A DNA stretch of 64,000 nt, taken from Diadophis punctatus similis (Eukaryota > Chordata > Lepidosauria > Squamata > Dipsadidae). Positions 1-11,867 of the stretch are shown one piece after another (the first letter of the stretch is position 1; every line of letters starts with the position of its first letter). The translations under genes were made by a program, and so were the position numbers. The notes beneath the pieces are model-generated. The model was not told where the DNA came from. It ran no database searches and saw nothing but the letters and a program-made list of their open reading frames with translations. The stretch spans positions 20,054,501 to 20,118,500 of the forward strand of contig JALIGW010000013.1 in the NCBI GenBank assembly GCA_023053685.1. The letters run 5' to 3'.

Positions 1-1472
1 CTTCAATGTATGTGTTCAGTTGGTGGCCAGTCAGCCATCTGTCTGTGATACTTCCATCTATATTCTTGCATTGAGCAGGGATTGAACTCAATTGCATCAA
101 TATCCTCTTTCAGTAATTCTGTTAGTCCATTCTATGATTCTACAATGAAAACACTGTCTTTAACAAGCAATTCAAATGCAAACTGTCAAAGATGAGAGCC
201 AAATATTGCTAGAGAATAATAGACTGTTGAATAAACAAATGGTCAGACAGAAGCAGATGCAGGGGCCTATCCCTAACATACATTTGAATGTGAGATACTG
301 CAATTTAGGAGCCTACAAGTCTCTCCAGAATGAAAAGATTTCATAGGAACAAGCAATAAATAAATGCATGTAAAAACTGACATTTTAATTTGTTGAGCTA
401 GTCAATAATACTTGGACAAAAGTCCAGAAAGACAATATTTAAAATTTAAGCAACTCAGCCAGTTTACTACTAAGTTCAGCTGAATCCAGCATATATTTCC
501 TCTTACCCATCTTACATCACCTTGTGGGCTGGGGCACAGCAAGAAGTCAAGACAAAGTCAATTGCAAATTTTCAATCTACCAGAAAGAAAAAAAATGCAA
601 GTCCCAGAAATAAAGAGGGAACTAATAAGCTTAGAAGAGTTTTGTTGATTGTGGTGATGTTCCTGTGGTTGACTTGGACTTTAAAAAAAAGTATCCAGGA
701 TATTAATAAGGTTTATACAACAAAAAAGTCCAGAATCTCTGCCATACAAAATTACTAAATAAACTTTAAAAATGTATGTTAAACTGAAGCAATTTCTCTT
801 ATTACTGTATTTCAGAGCTCATCCGACTCCAGTGTTGTCTGGGGGAGAAAGCTTTGGTTCAGGTTCTTGTTTATTTGATAAAATAGTCTTTTTTTTCCAG
901 ATCAAATAATTGTTGTTATTTGCATTTCCCTAGTGCAGAGTCAAAAGAGGAAAATGTCATAGTGGCTCCATAGAAATTATTAGCTTTTATGAATCTTATT
1001 ATTCTCAAGTTCCCAAATCATTCCTGAATGGCCTAGGTGCCAAATTCTGTCAGCTGAAGATAATATACTATATATTAAGATGCAGAATGGCAAGTTGAAG
1101 TAAGGAAAGCACATTTCATTTGCAGAAACATTAATCATCTATTAGATCTTTTGAAGTGCACTTTCCTTCAAAGCCAGCTTTGTTAACAAGATGAATTAGG
1201 ATTGTCAATGAATTAAGAAATAGGATCTCTTCCTTGCCAGATGGACCTTTTAAAATACATTAGACAACTTGACATTCAAACAGAAACTGAGGAGGACCAA
1301 AAAAAAGACAAGTTGTGCATTCTAATATTAAGTATGTTGAGTGGAGCAGGCCATGCATAAAAGCTTGATGAGGTGATGCCACCTGAACTGCCACTCTTGG
1401 AGCCAAGAATGAAAGGTGCTTAAGCACCTGCAAGACTGAAGAAACCTATTTCACCCTTTGAAGCCTCTAAGA

Positions 1473-1668
1473 CAGGGATCCCCAATCCCGGGCAGCAGAC
1501 CAGTATCGGGCTACAGCCCATTGGGAACTGAGCTGTTAAAGCAGCAGGCGAGTCCGTGGAGCTTAATTTCCGCATGTGTGGGTTTACGTTACACACACAA
1601 AACCATTCCTTTCCACCACCACCATCACCACTGCTGGTTCATAGAGCCAAAAATGTTGGGGACCATTG
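1473..1668. mobile_element. Short hAT-type non-autonomous element (GGGATCCCCAA ends)
   Basis: The ends are CAGGGATCCCCAATCCC on the left and the inverted form of CAATGGTCCCCAAC on the right. The element is flanked by an exact 8-bp duplication, CTCTAAGA (1465-1472 and 1669-1676), the target length of hAT transposases. It is 196 bp with no coding capacity. The open frames that cross it are chance. Confidence 0.85.
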
Positions 1669-4600
1669 CTCTAAGATCAATGTGAGGAAAGATGGTGGCA
1701 CATGCTATGTCCCATTCACCAAAAGCGATATCCAAGAAAATATGAATTAATTCAAAGGTGCAAAAAATTCAGCTGAGGGATGCGAAAGAGTGTTTGTGGG
1801 CCGTAAGTGACGTCTGCATTTTTTAATGCTTGGATTTTTTTTTTCATTACTCCCATGGAATTGGAATGCTGACTAAGTTGTAATGGGATATCTTTACTGT
1901 ACCAAGATTCAGTGCAATCTTTCTGGAGTACTAGAGTTTTCTTTGGCCCTTTCACTCTTGCTGAACCTGAGTCAATGCTTGGAAATGATGGGTCAGTTAT
2001 CTGTTTTCCTAATTCTCAAATAAATACTCCCCATTGTGTTTGAACTATTGGTTCTGCCAATATGGTGAAAACAGGGGCTTTATTATCTAAGAGAAACATA
2101 AAAGTGTTCTATTTATGTTCTTCTGTAGAAGACGGACTTGAGTCTTAGAAACAAATCCTTTGTAATACAGCCTTGGCCATTAATACAGCCCTGGGTAGAA
2201 GGGGATGTTAAAGAGAAGAGGAAAATCAGAGGCTACAGGTTCAGATGTTATAGTTTCATAATAATCAAAAGAACTCAAAATGATTTATCTTCAGGTTTTG
2301 AAAGTTTCCAGCTCTGCAGAGACCTAAACAGAGGTACTGGGTATTAGATGTTTTGAAGTTTTGAATCAGGTGGAATAAGGAACAACCAATGGAAAATTAG
2401 TGAGTAAGGAAGCTTAAGCATTCTTTTGTGTGCTTTCTTCAATACAATTCATCTTTTTATCGAGGTACTTTACAAGGAACAAAAGTTCATCAGGGTGCCA
2501 CTCTTAGATCTCAATATTATTTGTAAAGTAAAAACTGTAACAGATCTGTAAATATTGCTCTGTTGTCAAACTACTGGACAAGCAGCACTAAACTGAGAAA
2601 AGAAGCCAAATCAACTGATTAGTGAGACCTGAAAAAAAAATCTTTGCTTTCATGTATATTATGTGAGGACTTCTAACACTTTGACTTTAATCTTGTTTAA
2701 CTTTCTTTTCTCCCCCCCCCCACCCCTCCTCCTTATGATTACACTGAAATTTACGACTGAAAGGATACTCTTATCTCAAGAAAATTGCTCCCATGTTATA
2801 AAAGCAAGCAACTAGCCAGATACAGAAATTGATCTTTCTGGTTTTCTCTTTAATCTCAGTTTAGGAACGTCTCATTCATCTTGAAACATTCGTGTTGTAC
2901 CAAATTTAGAAAATGGCTTAGCTAAAAGAAAAGGCTTAAAATTTGCAGGGAGAGTATCTTTTAACAAAGCATCGTGTCTGAAGCATTATTCCTGGGCACA
3001 AGGGAGCTTTTGATGCATCTCCTATTGCATGGCAATGTAATTTATCAAATGTAGGACAGATTTTTAGATCTGTATGAACACATAACTGTGTGTACATGAA
3101 AACAGATATTCTGTTTTGTACAGGTTCTATATGCCAGGCAAGTTGATACAGATATTGGCATATTTACAATACAGATTTAATTTGTTTTCAAATGGATTTC
3201 CCTAGCCCCGTCAAAAGTGTTCAGCTATTCTTAGTAGCTGCAGCTTGTTCTAAAATATTTATTACTTAAGAAATATACAAGAGCATCAGCTGTCAGGAGA
3301 TAAATCACACTTCTTCCTCCAACCCTACAGGTACCCCATCCTTCCTCAACTGAAGCTAAGAATAGAGAAAGATATGCAGAAAGAGAGCGTAATAAAACAA
3401 CTGCAGAGTGCTTCTTCTAAGACTCATTCCTGGAATGACATTATGGTTAAGCAGATTATTAAAGGCAATTGGGTACTGTTACAATAGGCTGAGTCATATC
3501 TCAAGCTTTAATAGGCAGGCAAAAGAGTAAGTGAATAAAAATGCATAAAATCATAAGAATCATGTATAGTAAAGTTAAAATAAAGGCAACAGGTGACATA
3601 TTCTAGACATTCAGGCAATATGTTGCCTTTGATCCTTATATAAAGAATGTCAGCCCATCAAGGCTGCCAAGATGAGGAAGCGCCACAAGATGACTAGAAC
3701 TATACTTTAGTGAGACAAGCTATTATAGTAGAATGAACCATTACAGAATAACAGAGTAACAGAATTGCAAACCTGTGTTTTTCCTTCCCTCCCTCTTTCG
3801 CCTCAAGGAATCAGAGAGGATTAGTCTGAGTTCCTTCCTAACATTTTCCCTGTTTCCTGGGTCTCAAAGTATGTTTTTGCACATGGTGCTGTTGTAGCAG
3901 TTTCTGAGTAAGATCACGTCCATGAGTTTACCCTCACAATTATTTAGTAAGTAGATCCTTTTGCAACAACAACTTAATGGTTTTGTGCTCAAGCACATAT
4001 AAGACAAAGAAAGATTAAGCAATTAAATCAGCACTACCATAGATAAAATTGCTCATAGTGTATTATAGTAGTTCCAATCTTAGGAGGCTACAGAACAACG
4101 TTCACTTTCTTTCTTTCCATATATTTAAGTGCCAAATCTGAAGAATATGTATGTAACATGGCATGGTGGATGACACCAAACAACGCAATTAAAGGTGGAA
4201 GAGACTTCATTCCAATAATTGCTTTTATAAACATCAAACAATATATGAATTATCAGTTGGATACAATCCAAATCATAAAATGTAATGGCACTATTATATA
4301 TGCTACTTAATTTGGAACTAATATTTATTTAATACAGATATGAGGATCTTAATTCTTTCAGACTGCTTTGCAGTAACATTTTTTAATATATCTGGTTATC
4401 TTTGTTTCTAAAGTTATTTTGAAAACCAAAGGAAAAAATGACAAGATTAGATGTTGATGGGCGTTAATACTTTTCAAAATCCTATGCAGTAACCAAGGAA
4501 ACATTCTCCAGCTTTGTTTAGTATTATAAAAGTGTGATATACTTACTAACAGAAATACGTGGCTTTTTGTAGAGAAAGACTTTTCCCTTCTCTTGTGCTT

Positions 4601-4854
4601 TTGGGACATAATACATGACAAAGTGACAAATGGATTCACATGAGTTTCAGTCAAGGGGTATAAAATTCCGTGATTAGGCCACTATATGAACAACGTGAGG
4701 AGATCAGCCTCTCCTGAATGGTAGATAAATTTAATCTGAATATTTAGACCAGCCTGATACGACAAACCATTTGACAGGAGAAAATAAGGAATTTGTTTTA
4801 TATAAGTTTCATTAGTAGAGGTTAGATGTTATTTATCAACATAATATATTATAG

Positions 4855-5260
4855 GCAATCTTCGCTTAATGACCAATCACTTAATAATCGTTCAAAGTTA
4901 CAACAGACTCAAAAAAAGTTATGACATGTCCTTAAAGTTACAACTGCTCCTCCCCACTCCAAGTGATTGTATTTTGAGTGCTTGGCCACAGGCTCCTACT
5001 TATGACTAGTTATATTACACAGTCACGTGATCACAATTTACAACATTTTTGACATTTTCTGACAGAAAACAGCAAAAATTCCCATTGGATATGGTGAATT
5101 TGCTTAATGATCACAGAGTTCAATTAATGACTACATGGTTCATTTAACAATCATGGTGACTCACTATATAACTATTGTAAAAATAGTCATAAAATCAAGT
5201 TGCATCACATGATAACCAGCTTAGATAGTCACAATGACTTACAACCAAAATTTCAAAATT
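4855..5260. repeat. Diverged interspersed repeat with TTAATGACC motifs
   Basis: The stretch repeats phrases such as cttaatgacc, acgtgatcac, gttacaac and tcatggtgac. These also characterise the squamate repeat split between 51503-51640 and 62097-62340. It looks like an old, heavily mutated relative in the other orientation. Boundaries are uncertain. Confidence 0.45.
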
Positions 5261-5270
5261 CAAATTATGG

Positions 5271-5645
5271 TATATAGAATAGAATAACACAGTTGGAAGG
5301 GACTTTGGAGGTCTTCTAGTCCAACCCCCTGCTCAGGCAAGAAACCCTATATCATTTCAGACAAATGGTTGTCCAATCTCTTCTTAAAAACTTCCAGTGT
5401 TGGAGAATTCACAACTTCTGGAGGCAAGTTGTTCCACTGGTTAATTGTTCTGTCAGGAAATTTCTTCTTAGTTCTAGGTTGTTTCTCTCCTTGATTAGTT
5501 TTTACCCATTGCTTCTTGTCCTGCCCTCAGGTGCTTTGGAGAATAGCTTGACTCCCTCTTCTTTGTGGCAGCCCCTGAGATATCGGAACACTGCTATCAT
5601 GTCACCCCTACTCCTTCTTTTCATTAAACTAGACATATCTAGTTT
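5271..5645 (-). mobile_element. CR1/L3 LINE 3' fragment
   Basis: The reverse complement matches the 3' end of the plus-strand CR1 copies at 19296-19965 and 20782-21935 in this window. Shared phrases are gaaatttcctgacag, gaacaattaaccagtgg, ggaagtttttaagaagag and ttggactagaagacctcc. It is severely 5' truncated and ends with the usual tail ggaagggac...gttattctattctata. The 95-codon plus-strand frame here is antisense to the LINE and is not a gene. Confidence 0.85.
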
Positions 5646-5760
5646 GGACTAGACGTGGTCATCAAGTGAGGATTATCTCTAATGTATTTCTCCATCACCA
5701 AGTAATTGAAATATCCATGTCAATTTATTTCATATGTTGGATTATGTCCATCCTTTAGCT

Positions 5761-5886
5761 TAGTGTTTCTCAATCTTGGCAACTTTAAGACACGTGGAAT
5801 TAAACTTCCAAAACCCCTATGCTAGATAGGAAATTCTGCGAGTTGAAATCCACATATTTTAAACTTGCCAAGGTTGAGAAAGACTG
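5761..5886. mobile_element. Fold-back hAT-type MITE (TCTCAACCTTGGCAAC family), copy 1
   Basis: The two halves are inverted copies of each other: CTCAATCTTGGCAACTTTAA at the left, and its diverged complement at the right. The flanks CTTTAGCT and CTTTAGCC form an 8-bp target duplication with one mismatch. Confidence 0.75.
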
Positions 5887-5993
5887 CTTTAGCCAAAAGA
5901 TGTCCAAGGCTGGGAAATTTCAAGCAACTATGGTCGGCCTCCCTCTTGCATTCCCTTCCACAAACCTCCTCCAAAGAAATAGGGAATCTTCTA

Positions 5994-6128
5994 CAGAGGT
6001 CTCCAACCTTGGCAACTTTATGAGGTGTGGACTTCAAATCCCAGAATTCCTCAGCCAGCCATGCTGGCTGAGGAATTTTGGGAGTTGAAGTCCACACCTC
6101 ATAAAGTTGCCAAGGTTGGAGACCTCTG
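5994..6128. mobile_element. Fold-back hAT-type MITE, copy 2 (near-perfect hairpin)
   Basis: The left arm starts CAGAGGTCTCCAACCTTGG and the right arm is its almost perfect complement, so the whole element can fold into one hairpin about 65 bp long with a turn at gccatgctggc. It contains the family core about a squared-off gaattcc...ggaatt. No clear target duplication was found. Confidence 0.75.
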
Positions 6129-6135
6129 CCTAGAA

Positions 6136-6240
6136 CAGTGTTTCTCAACCTAGGCCACTTGAAGATGTGTGGATTTCATTTCTCAGAATTGTGGGAGTTG
6201 AAAACCACACACCTTCAAGTGGCCGAGATGAGAAACGTTG
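6136..6240. mobile_element. Fold-back hAT-type MITE, copy 3
   Basis: The left end is CAGTGTTTCTCAACCTAGG and the right arm is the inverted equivalent ending in gagaaacgttg. It is the third member of this family within 480 bp and lies only 7 bp from copy 2. The flanks GCCTAGAA and CTCTAGAG resemble each other only weakly. Confidence 0.7.
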
Positions 6241-7589
6241 CTCTAGAGGAGACAGAGAACTACAGCACAGCAGGCTATAGAAAGAAACCAAATAACTAAA
6301 CATTGCCCTCAGCCTATAAAATATTTAAAGGTAATTGTGCTTTGCAATTATCTTTAATATTTTATAACCTGAAATAAGGGATATAAAAGAAACATAAGAA
6401 AGTGAAAATGCTGCTGTTGCTGACCTAATTTCAATATATTAAGAATTATTAGCCTGAGATAGTGAAGATGTCAACAGGAATTCTTATGAAATGTAGATAC
6501 TAAAAATTTGGAAACCACAGTCCAAAATTACTAGCTTTTGGAGTTAGGAATAAAAATAAATTGGAATATATAATTAATAAGAATCTTTGTCTAAGTAAAA
6601 TTACATGCAAAATGTACTTATAGAATAGTCTTCATTTATATATCTAACAATTCTGTGGATAATGAGATCAGAAACTTATCAGATGACATAAGAAATAATA
6701 GAAATCAGTTTAAAATAGCAGTATTGTAGCTATAAATAGTTTTAGATTGGAATATTACAAAGATTTTTTTGATTTTTTTTAAAAAATCTTCATATTATTA
6801 TAGTATTATCAAGTTCCTGCCTCTTGTTAACACATCCAACTTCTGCTTATTCCTAAATCCAGCAAACAACTTCAATATGTCATCGTATCAGTCTATATTC
6901 GTGTAAATCAATTTAAAACTTACTGCCTTATTGGTTAATAGATTAAATACATTTTAAGTGATTACTTTTTGGGGCGTCAAAATAGTTATTTTCAATGTAA
7001 ATATAATAGATTCCATCAGAAAGTATTAAATATAGTGCATTATAGTAAAGATGACAGAATTATCCATGTCTTCTCTGCTATCTTCAAATGTCTTTAAAAT
7101 ATTTGATAGAGTGTAAAGTTGTTGTTGTTTTAATTAGAAATGGGATCTGAACACTTCATCAGCATAATTAATCAGTTATATTCAACACCAGCAGCAGTAA
7201 TTAGCACTAATGGATTAAACGTGGATGTCTTTCAAATAAATGCAGCCAAAAAAAATGCCCGCTCTCATTATGTATTTGATTTCATTATATACAGTATGTT
7301 TTAGCCCAGAAGATTAGGCAGAATATGAATACTGAAGGAGTTAATATAAAACAAAACATCAGTAATAAATATATTTGCAGATGATATACTCATTTCCTTA
7401 AACATCCAAATACAAATATATCTTAATTGCAATTTTAATTAAGTTCCATGAAGTAATATATTTACAAGTTAGCTTTGATATATCTTCCACTGTGTTAATT
7501 AACATCCACATACTATCATGGAAAGTAACAGCTTCAAAAATAACATAGCTCCATATTGATTTATATGCAGAGAGATACTTTTTAAAAAC

Positions 7590-8051
7590 TACCGCATTTT
7601 TCAGAGTATAAGACCCACCTTTTTTCCCCCTAAAAGAGGGTGAAAATCTGGGTGCATCTTATACATCGAATGTAGCCCCACCCAGCCTCTGAAATGGACC
7701 TTTGCAAGGCTAAAACAACCTCTCAAACTGAGCTTTGCAAGGCTGAAAAAGCAGTCTTTAAAACGGACTTTTGCAAGCCTGAAAACAACCTCTCAAACCG
7801 AGCTTTGCAAGGCTGAAAAAGCAGCTTCTGAAACGGACCTTTGCAAGGCTAAAACAACCTCTCAAACCGAGCTTTGCAAGGCTGAAAAAGCAGCCTTTAA
7901 AACAGACCTTTGCAAGGCTGTTCCAGGCTGTTTGGTAAGGACGCTAGCCAGATGGATGCTGGTAGGCAGAATTTTTTTTTCTTATTTTCCTCCCCAAAAA
8001 CTAAGGTGCGTCTTATACTCCGGTGCGTCTTATACTCCAAAAAATACGGTA
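7590..8051. mobile_element. TIR element with TA ends (CCGTATTTTT...GTATAAGAC family), copy 1
   Basis: The left end TACCGCATTTTTCAGAGTA is inverted at the right end as actccaaaaaatacggta. The inverted repeats run into a TA dinucleotide on each side, which suggests a Tc1/mariner-like (TA target) element, but the superfamily is not proven. The interior (about 7690-7920) is a tandem array of roughly 68 bp per unit, a little over three copies, with the core ctttgcaaggctgaaaa. A second, better preserved copy lies at 28358-29211. Confidence 0.7.
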
Positions 8052-8234
8052 CTTCAAAGCCTAGGCCAACTAAAAATATAATTTTAACTTTGTCCTGAAA
8101 GTCTTTCATTATTCTTGCTGAGTACAATAATTGCAGGTATAATAATTACATTTCTTATAATTTTCTGGTTTTGATATCGCTTTATATTGCACACTTCTTG
8201 GTTTCATATATGGCAAAAATGTTTTAATTTGGTT

Positions 8235-8724
8235 ACTTGAGGAATCATCTCACCCCAGTGGGACTGGGCCGTTGCACCCCTGCTGGCAGAGGAGACATGC
8301 TGCAGGCCCTGTTAGTCAAGCAATTCTGGCTGGTGGGGTCCAGAAGAAGAACCTTCTCTGCTGTGATTCCTGCCCTTTGGAACCTCTGACCACCACCCCT
8401 CCCCCGAGGTGAGATTGGCTTCCACCCTCCTGACCTTCCACAAGAGTCTAAAGACCTGGCTCTGCCAGATGGCTTGGGGACCCAAATGGGAAGCATCACA
8501 TTGGAGGAGATTGATTAATTAAGAGGCAATCCCCCCTCTCACATCCTGTCCCCTCCCTCTCCATCTTTTAACTATAATTTTATTTCAATTGTGATTTCCA
8601 TTTTTATTGTTTTAGAAATATTTATCTGTTGGGATTTTAATGTTTTAATGCTGTAAACCACCCATTTTGATACGCGATAGGTAGCAAATAAATGTAATAA
8701 ATAAAAATAAAAATAACTAAATTA
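8235..8724 (+). mobile_element. L2-type LINE 3' fragment
   Basis: The forward strand encodes, with stops and frame changes, the C-terminal signature of L2 ORF2: a stretch like RRTFSAVIPALWNL, then a LKTWL-like stretch at aaagacctggctctg. A T-rich 3' UTR follows, then the typical end tgtaaaccacccattttgata...aataaatgtaataaataa. Only the last 490 bp survive. Confidence 0.75.
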
Positions 8725-9625
8725 ATACACAGGTATTTTTTAAAAAAACCTTTAGGTTTAAATACAATGGACAGTCAGAAAAGCTGAAACAATTTAAGCT
8801 TCTCAACTAAGACAATTTAAAACATCAGCAAATCAAATAATGTTCAGTGGCTACATATTTAATAAATATTGAATTTCCTGCTGGCTAGGACAGTACAAAG
8901 TATCTACTGTGTCAAATCCACATTTAAAGCTTTTTACTGAAACTTGGAAAATATGGAAGCAACTCTTCATCCCTGATCTGTTCCTATTCTTTGATCCTAC
9001 CTTTTTAAGCAAAAGAAGGTATTTGTTTAATATAAGAAATGGGAAGATAAATGATCTTATAGAATTACAGATTTATTCAAATAGAAGCTCAATACTGAAT
9101 ATCTAGCAAAAGATATCAGATAATCAGATATCAACCTAGTTTCAAAGGAATCAAGATCAACCATTGCTTCTCTATTTACATAGATTTTAAATTTTTTAGA
9201 AACATTTTCCTTTTTAGTATTCACATAGTAGAAAGATCAATCATTCCTTTCTAAAAATAACTGATCTCGTCAATTAAAAGTATCAACAAAAGTAGAATAC
9301 TGTACAAGTACATTGTTTAATTAAAATATACCTTATTAATGTTATATTATATTACATTGTTATAATATATTATATTCATTCTATATCACACATCACATAT
9401 TATCCTGAAACAAATTTAGGATTGTGATCTGAAATTTGATTTTGACTAATCTTCTTCAAATTCTTTGCAACACAAAATTCTAAATATCAGCAAGCTGTTA
9501 AGGATTAACCATTAAAATATTCCATTGGGAATATTCCAATTCACTCAAACTATAACATTTTTATTGTTCTTTAGAATGGGTTGACAGGTTGACTGATACA
9601 ATTCTAGCCAGATATGTATCCATTT

Positions 9626-9800
9626 AATTGTAATTAGTCCACACTTTTAGTCATAATATCATGGAGTACTATATCAAATGCTTTGCTAAAATCAAGATAT
9701 ATGATGCCTCCAGCATTCTAATTATCTGCTAATGGTTATCCAATTTTTTAAAAAAAAATCTGGTCTGATAAAATTATTTTTCACAAACCTTTGCAAACTT
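9626..9800 (-). mobile_element. Old CR1-like reverse transcriptase fragment
   Basis: Read on the minus strand, 9650-9715 encodes a peptide close to [17 protein letters not shown]. This is the RT motif that surrounds the first catalytic aspartate in CR1/L3, also present at 61165-61225. Upstream on that strand is a degraded FVK..F...D.F-like segment. It is short and full of changes. The limits are approximate. Confidence 0.5.
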
Positions 9801-10270
9801 TTATTGGTCTCCACATTGTTCTTAGGGGGCTTACAGATTGCCCTATGATCTGTTCTAAAAAAAATTCCAGAGTTCATAGACATAAGAAAGTCCATCTCTG
9901 TATGAATCCATAATACATGAAGGTGACTGAAAGGACCTGGAGTTTCTTTATTCCATTTGACAACCCTTTTGTGGCAAATGCAATAAGAATTGTCAGTATA
10001 AGCAGGACACACTAGCCGCTGAGACCAGCAGGATTGTAAGGAAAGGGAGGACATACCCAGCTTCTACATAAGGCTTGCAATCAAGTTAATATGCCACATG
10101 GCCAACCTGTAGGAACCTCTATTATCTAGACAGCAAGTAATGTGCAGGAAATCTATTTTTTTCTTTTCATGTCCTCTCATGGGAATGTGCTTAATACAAA
10201 AGCAATGCATCTCCCTGAATAGCCAACATCCTTTTGAATTTAAAATCCAAGAGATTGAAATTCTCTAGAC

Positions 10271-10808
10271 CAGTGGTGGCGAACCTTTTTAGGCTCGCGT
10301 GCCAAAAAGGGGGGGGCCCGCTCGCGCGCACTCGCGTACCCACACCCATTCCCTCCCCCCCATGCATGCGCACAACACCCCCCCCATGCTGCCCCCTGCG
10401 CATGCGCACACACACCCCACCCCCGCGCAAAGGCTTACCGGAGCCTGGGACGACGAAACCGGCAAACCGGAAGTGCAAAAAAACGCACTTCCGGTTTGCC
10501 GGTGTGCTGTTTTTTGCACTCCAGAGGGTTCAGGGAAGCTCCCTGAAGCTCCGGAATGCAAAAAACTACAAAACGGACAAACCGGAAGTGCGAAAAAGTG
10601 CACTTCCGGTTTGTCCGTTTTGTAGTTTTTTGCATTCCGGAGCTTCAGGGAGCTTCCCTGAACCCTCCGGAGTGCAAAGAACAGCTCACCGGCAAACCGG
10701 AAGTGCGTTTTTCCGCACTTCCGGTTTGCCGGTGGGAACCCTCGCGTGCCGGTCGCTATGGCTCCGCGTGCCACCTGTGGCACACGTGCCATAGGTTCGC
10801 CACCACGG
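10271..10808. mobile_element. hAT-type element (GTGGCGAACC ends) filled with nested palindromes
   Basis: The left end CAGTGGTGGCGAACC is inverted at the right end as ggttcgccaccacgg. Flanks CTCTAGAC (10263-10270) and CTCTAGGC (10809-10816) form an 8-bp target duplication with one mismatch. The interior is one large inverted repeat: 10459-10591 pairs with 10600-10732 around an 8-base turn. Each arm carries smaller palindromes built from accggaagtg / cacttccggt. The overlapping open frames on both strands follow from the palindrome and are not genes. Relatives are at 21390-21778 and 24150-25979. Confidence 0.85.
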
Positions 10809-11008
10809 CTCTAGGCAAATAGCCCAGGACCTGAATAGCAACTCTGCATTGCCCTGAAGTCCTTAGTTCTTTGTTCATGTACCAATTTAAAAGATGATCC
10901 AGTCACGCATATGATGGCTTAACTTGAATTTGAATAGAATTTATTATTTTCTAAAACTGGTGTATTAACTGTTTCCTGTGTTAATTCCCAAGTTTAGGTT
11001 CTTCAAGC

Positions 11009-11122
11009 CCAGCTGTTGTGGCCTAGAGGTGGAGCTCTTGCCTCACAATCAGGAGGTTGTGAGTTTGATCCTAGGTAGAGGCAGATGTAGGGTCTCCTGC
11101 TTGGGCAGGGGATTAGACTAGA
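11009..11122 (+). mobile_element. tRNA-derived SINE with CR1-like tail, 5' part (interrupted)
   Basis: The segment gtggcctagaggtggagctc resembles a pol III A box and ggttgtgagtttgatcct a B box. The tail cctgcttgggcaggggattagactaga resumes at 11873 as tgatctgcaagatcccttcc and matches the CR1 3' end. The SINE is split by an L2 fragment between the duplicated bases CTAGA (11118-11122 and 11868-11872). The 3' part runs to about 11925. Confidence 0.75.
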
Positions 11123-11867
11123 TTTTATTTTATTTATTTATTTAGTGCTCTTATATGCTGCCCTACTCCCTGGGGACTCAGGGCGGCGTACAACATTTGA
11201 AGGACAGCTTAACAATATAATTTAATAATAATTAAAATACATTTTTTAAAAAACATATGAAAACATACATACGTGGGGGAGACCCAGATGCAAATCATCT
11301 CAAAACCCCGCCTGCAGGAAGAGCCATGTCTTCACAGCTTTCCGGAAGGCCAGCAAGATGGGGACAATTCATATCTCTGGGGGGAGTTGGTTCCAGAGAG
11401 CAGGGGCCCCTACACAGAAGGCCCTCCCCCTAGGCCCCGCCAGCCTACATTGTTTGATTGACGGGACCTGGAGGAGGCCCACTCTGTGGGACCTAACCGG
11501 TCGAAGGGAAGTATGAGGTAGGATGCGGTCCCGGAGATAACCTGGTCCTAAGCCATGAAGGGCTTTAAAGATGGTGATCAACACCTTGAATTGGACCCGG
11601 AGACCAATGGGCAACCAATGCAACTGGCGGAGTATGGGTGTTACGTGGGTGTATCTTGAAACACCCACCACAGCACGCGCAGCCACATTTTGCACCAGTT
11701 GAAGTCTTCGAATACTCTTCAAGGGTAGCCCCATGTAGAGCGCATTACAGTAGTCCAATCGAGAGGTGACAAGGGCATGAGTGACCGTGAGTAGAGCCTC
11801 CTTCTCCAAGAATGGTCGCAATTGGTGCGCCAGGCAAACCTGTGCAAAAGCTCCCCTAGCCACAGCC
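11123..11867 (-). mobile_element. L2-type LINE fragment with open ORF2 C-terminus (11369-11863)
   Basis: The minus strand keeps a 164-codon open frame from the RT thumb and C-terminal region of an L2-type LINE. Visible signatures are SRLDYCNALYMGLP, RRLQLVQNVAARAV, LHWLPIGLRVQFK and APALWNQLPPE, in the order and spacing usual for L2. The start methionine is only where the truncated frame happens to open. Beyond 11369 the 3' UTR runs to a TTTA-rich tail. It inserted into a SINE and left a 5-bp duplication. An intact element would make an endonuclease-RT; this copy lacks the endonuclease and the RT palm, so it is dead. Confidence 0.9.

Noticed and set aside
1556..1750. Open frame with a run of histidines in an alternative frame
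   Set aside because: It lies across a 196-bp hAT element and is chance.
10234..10794. Open frames of 88-186 codons with similar products on both strands
   Set aside because: The same palindrome read from both sides; the protein similarity between strands follows from that.
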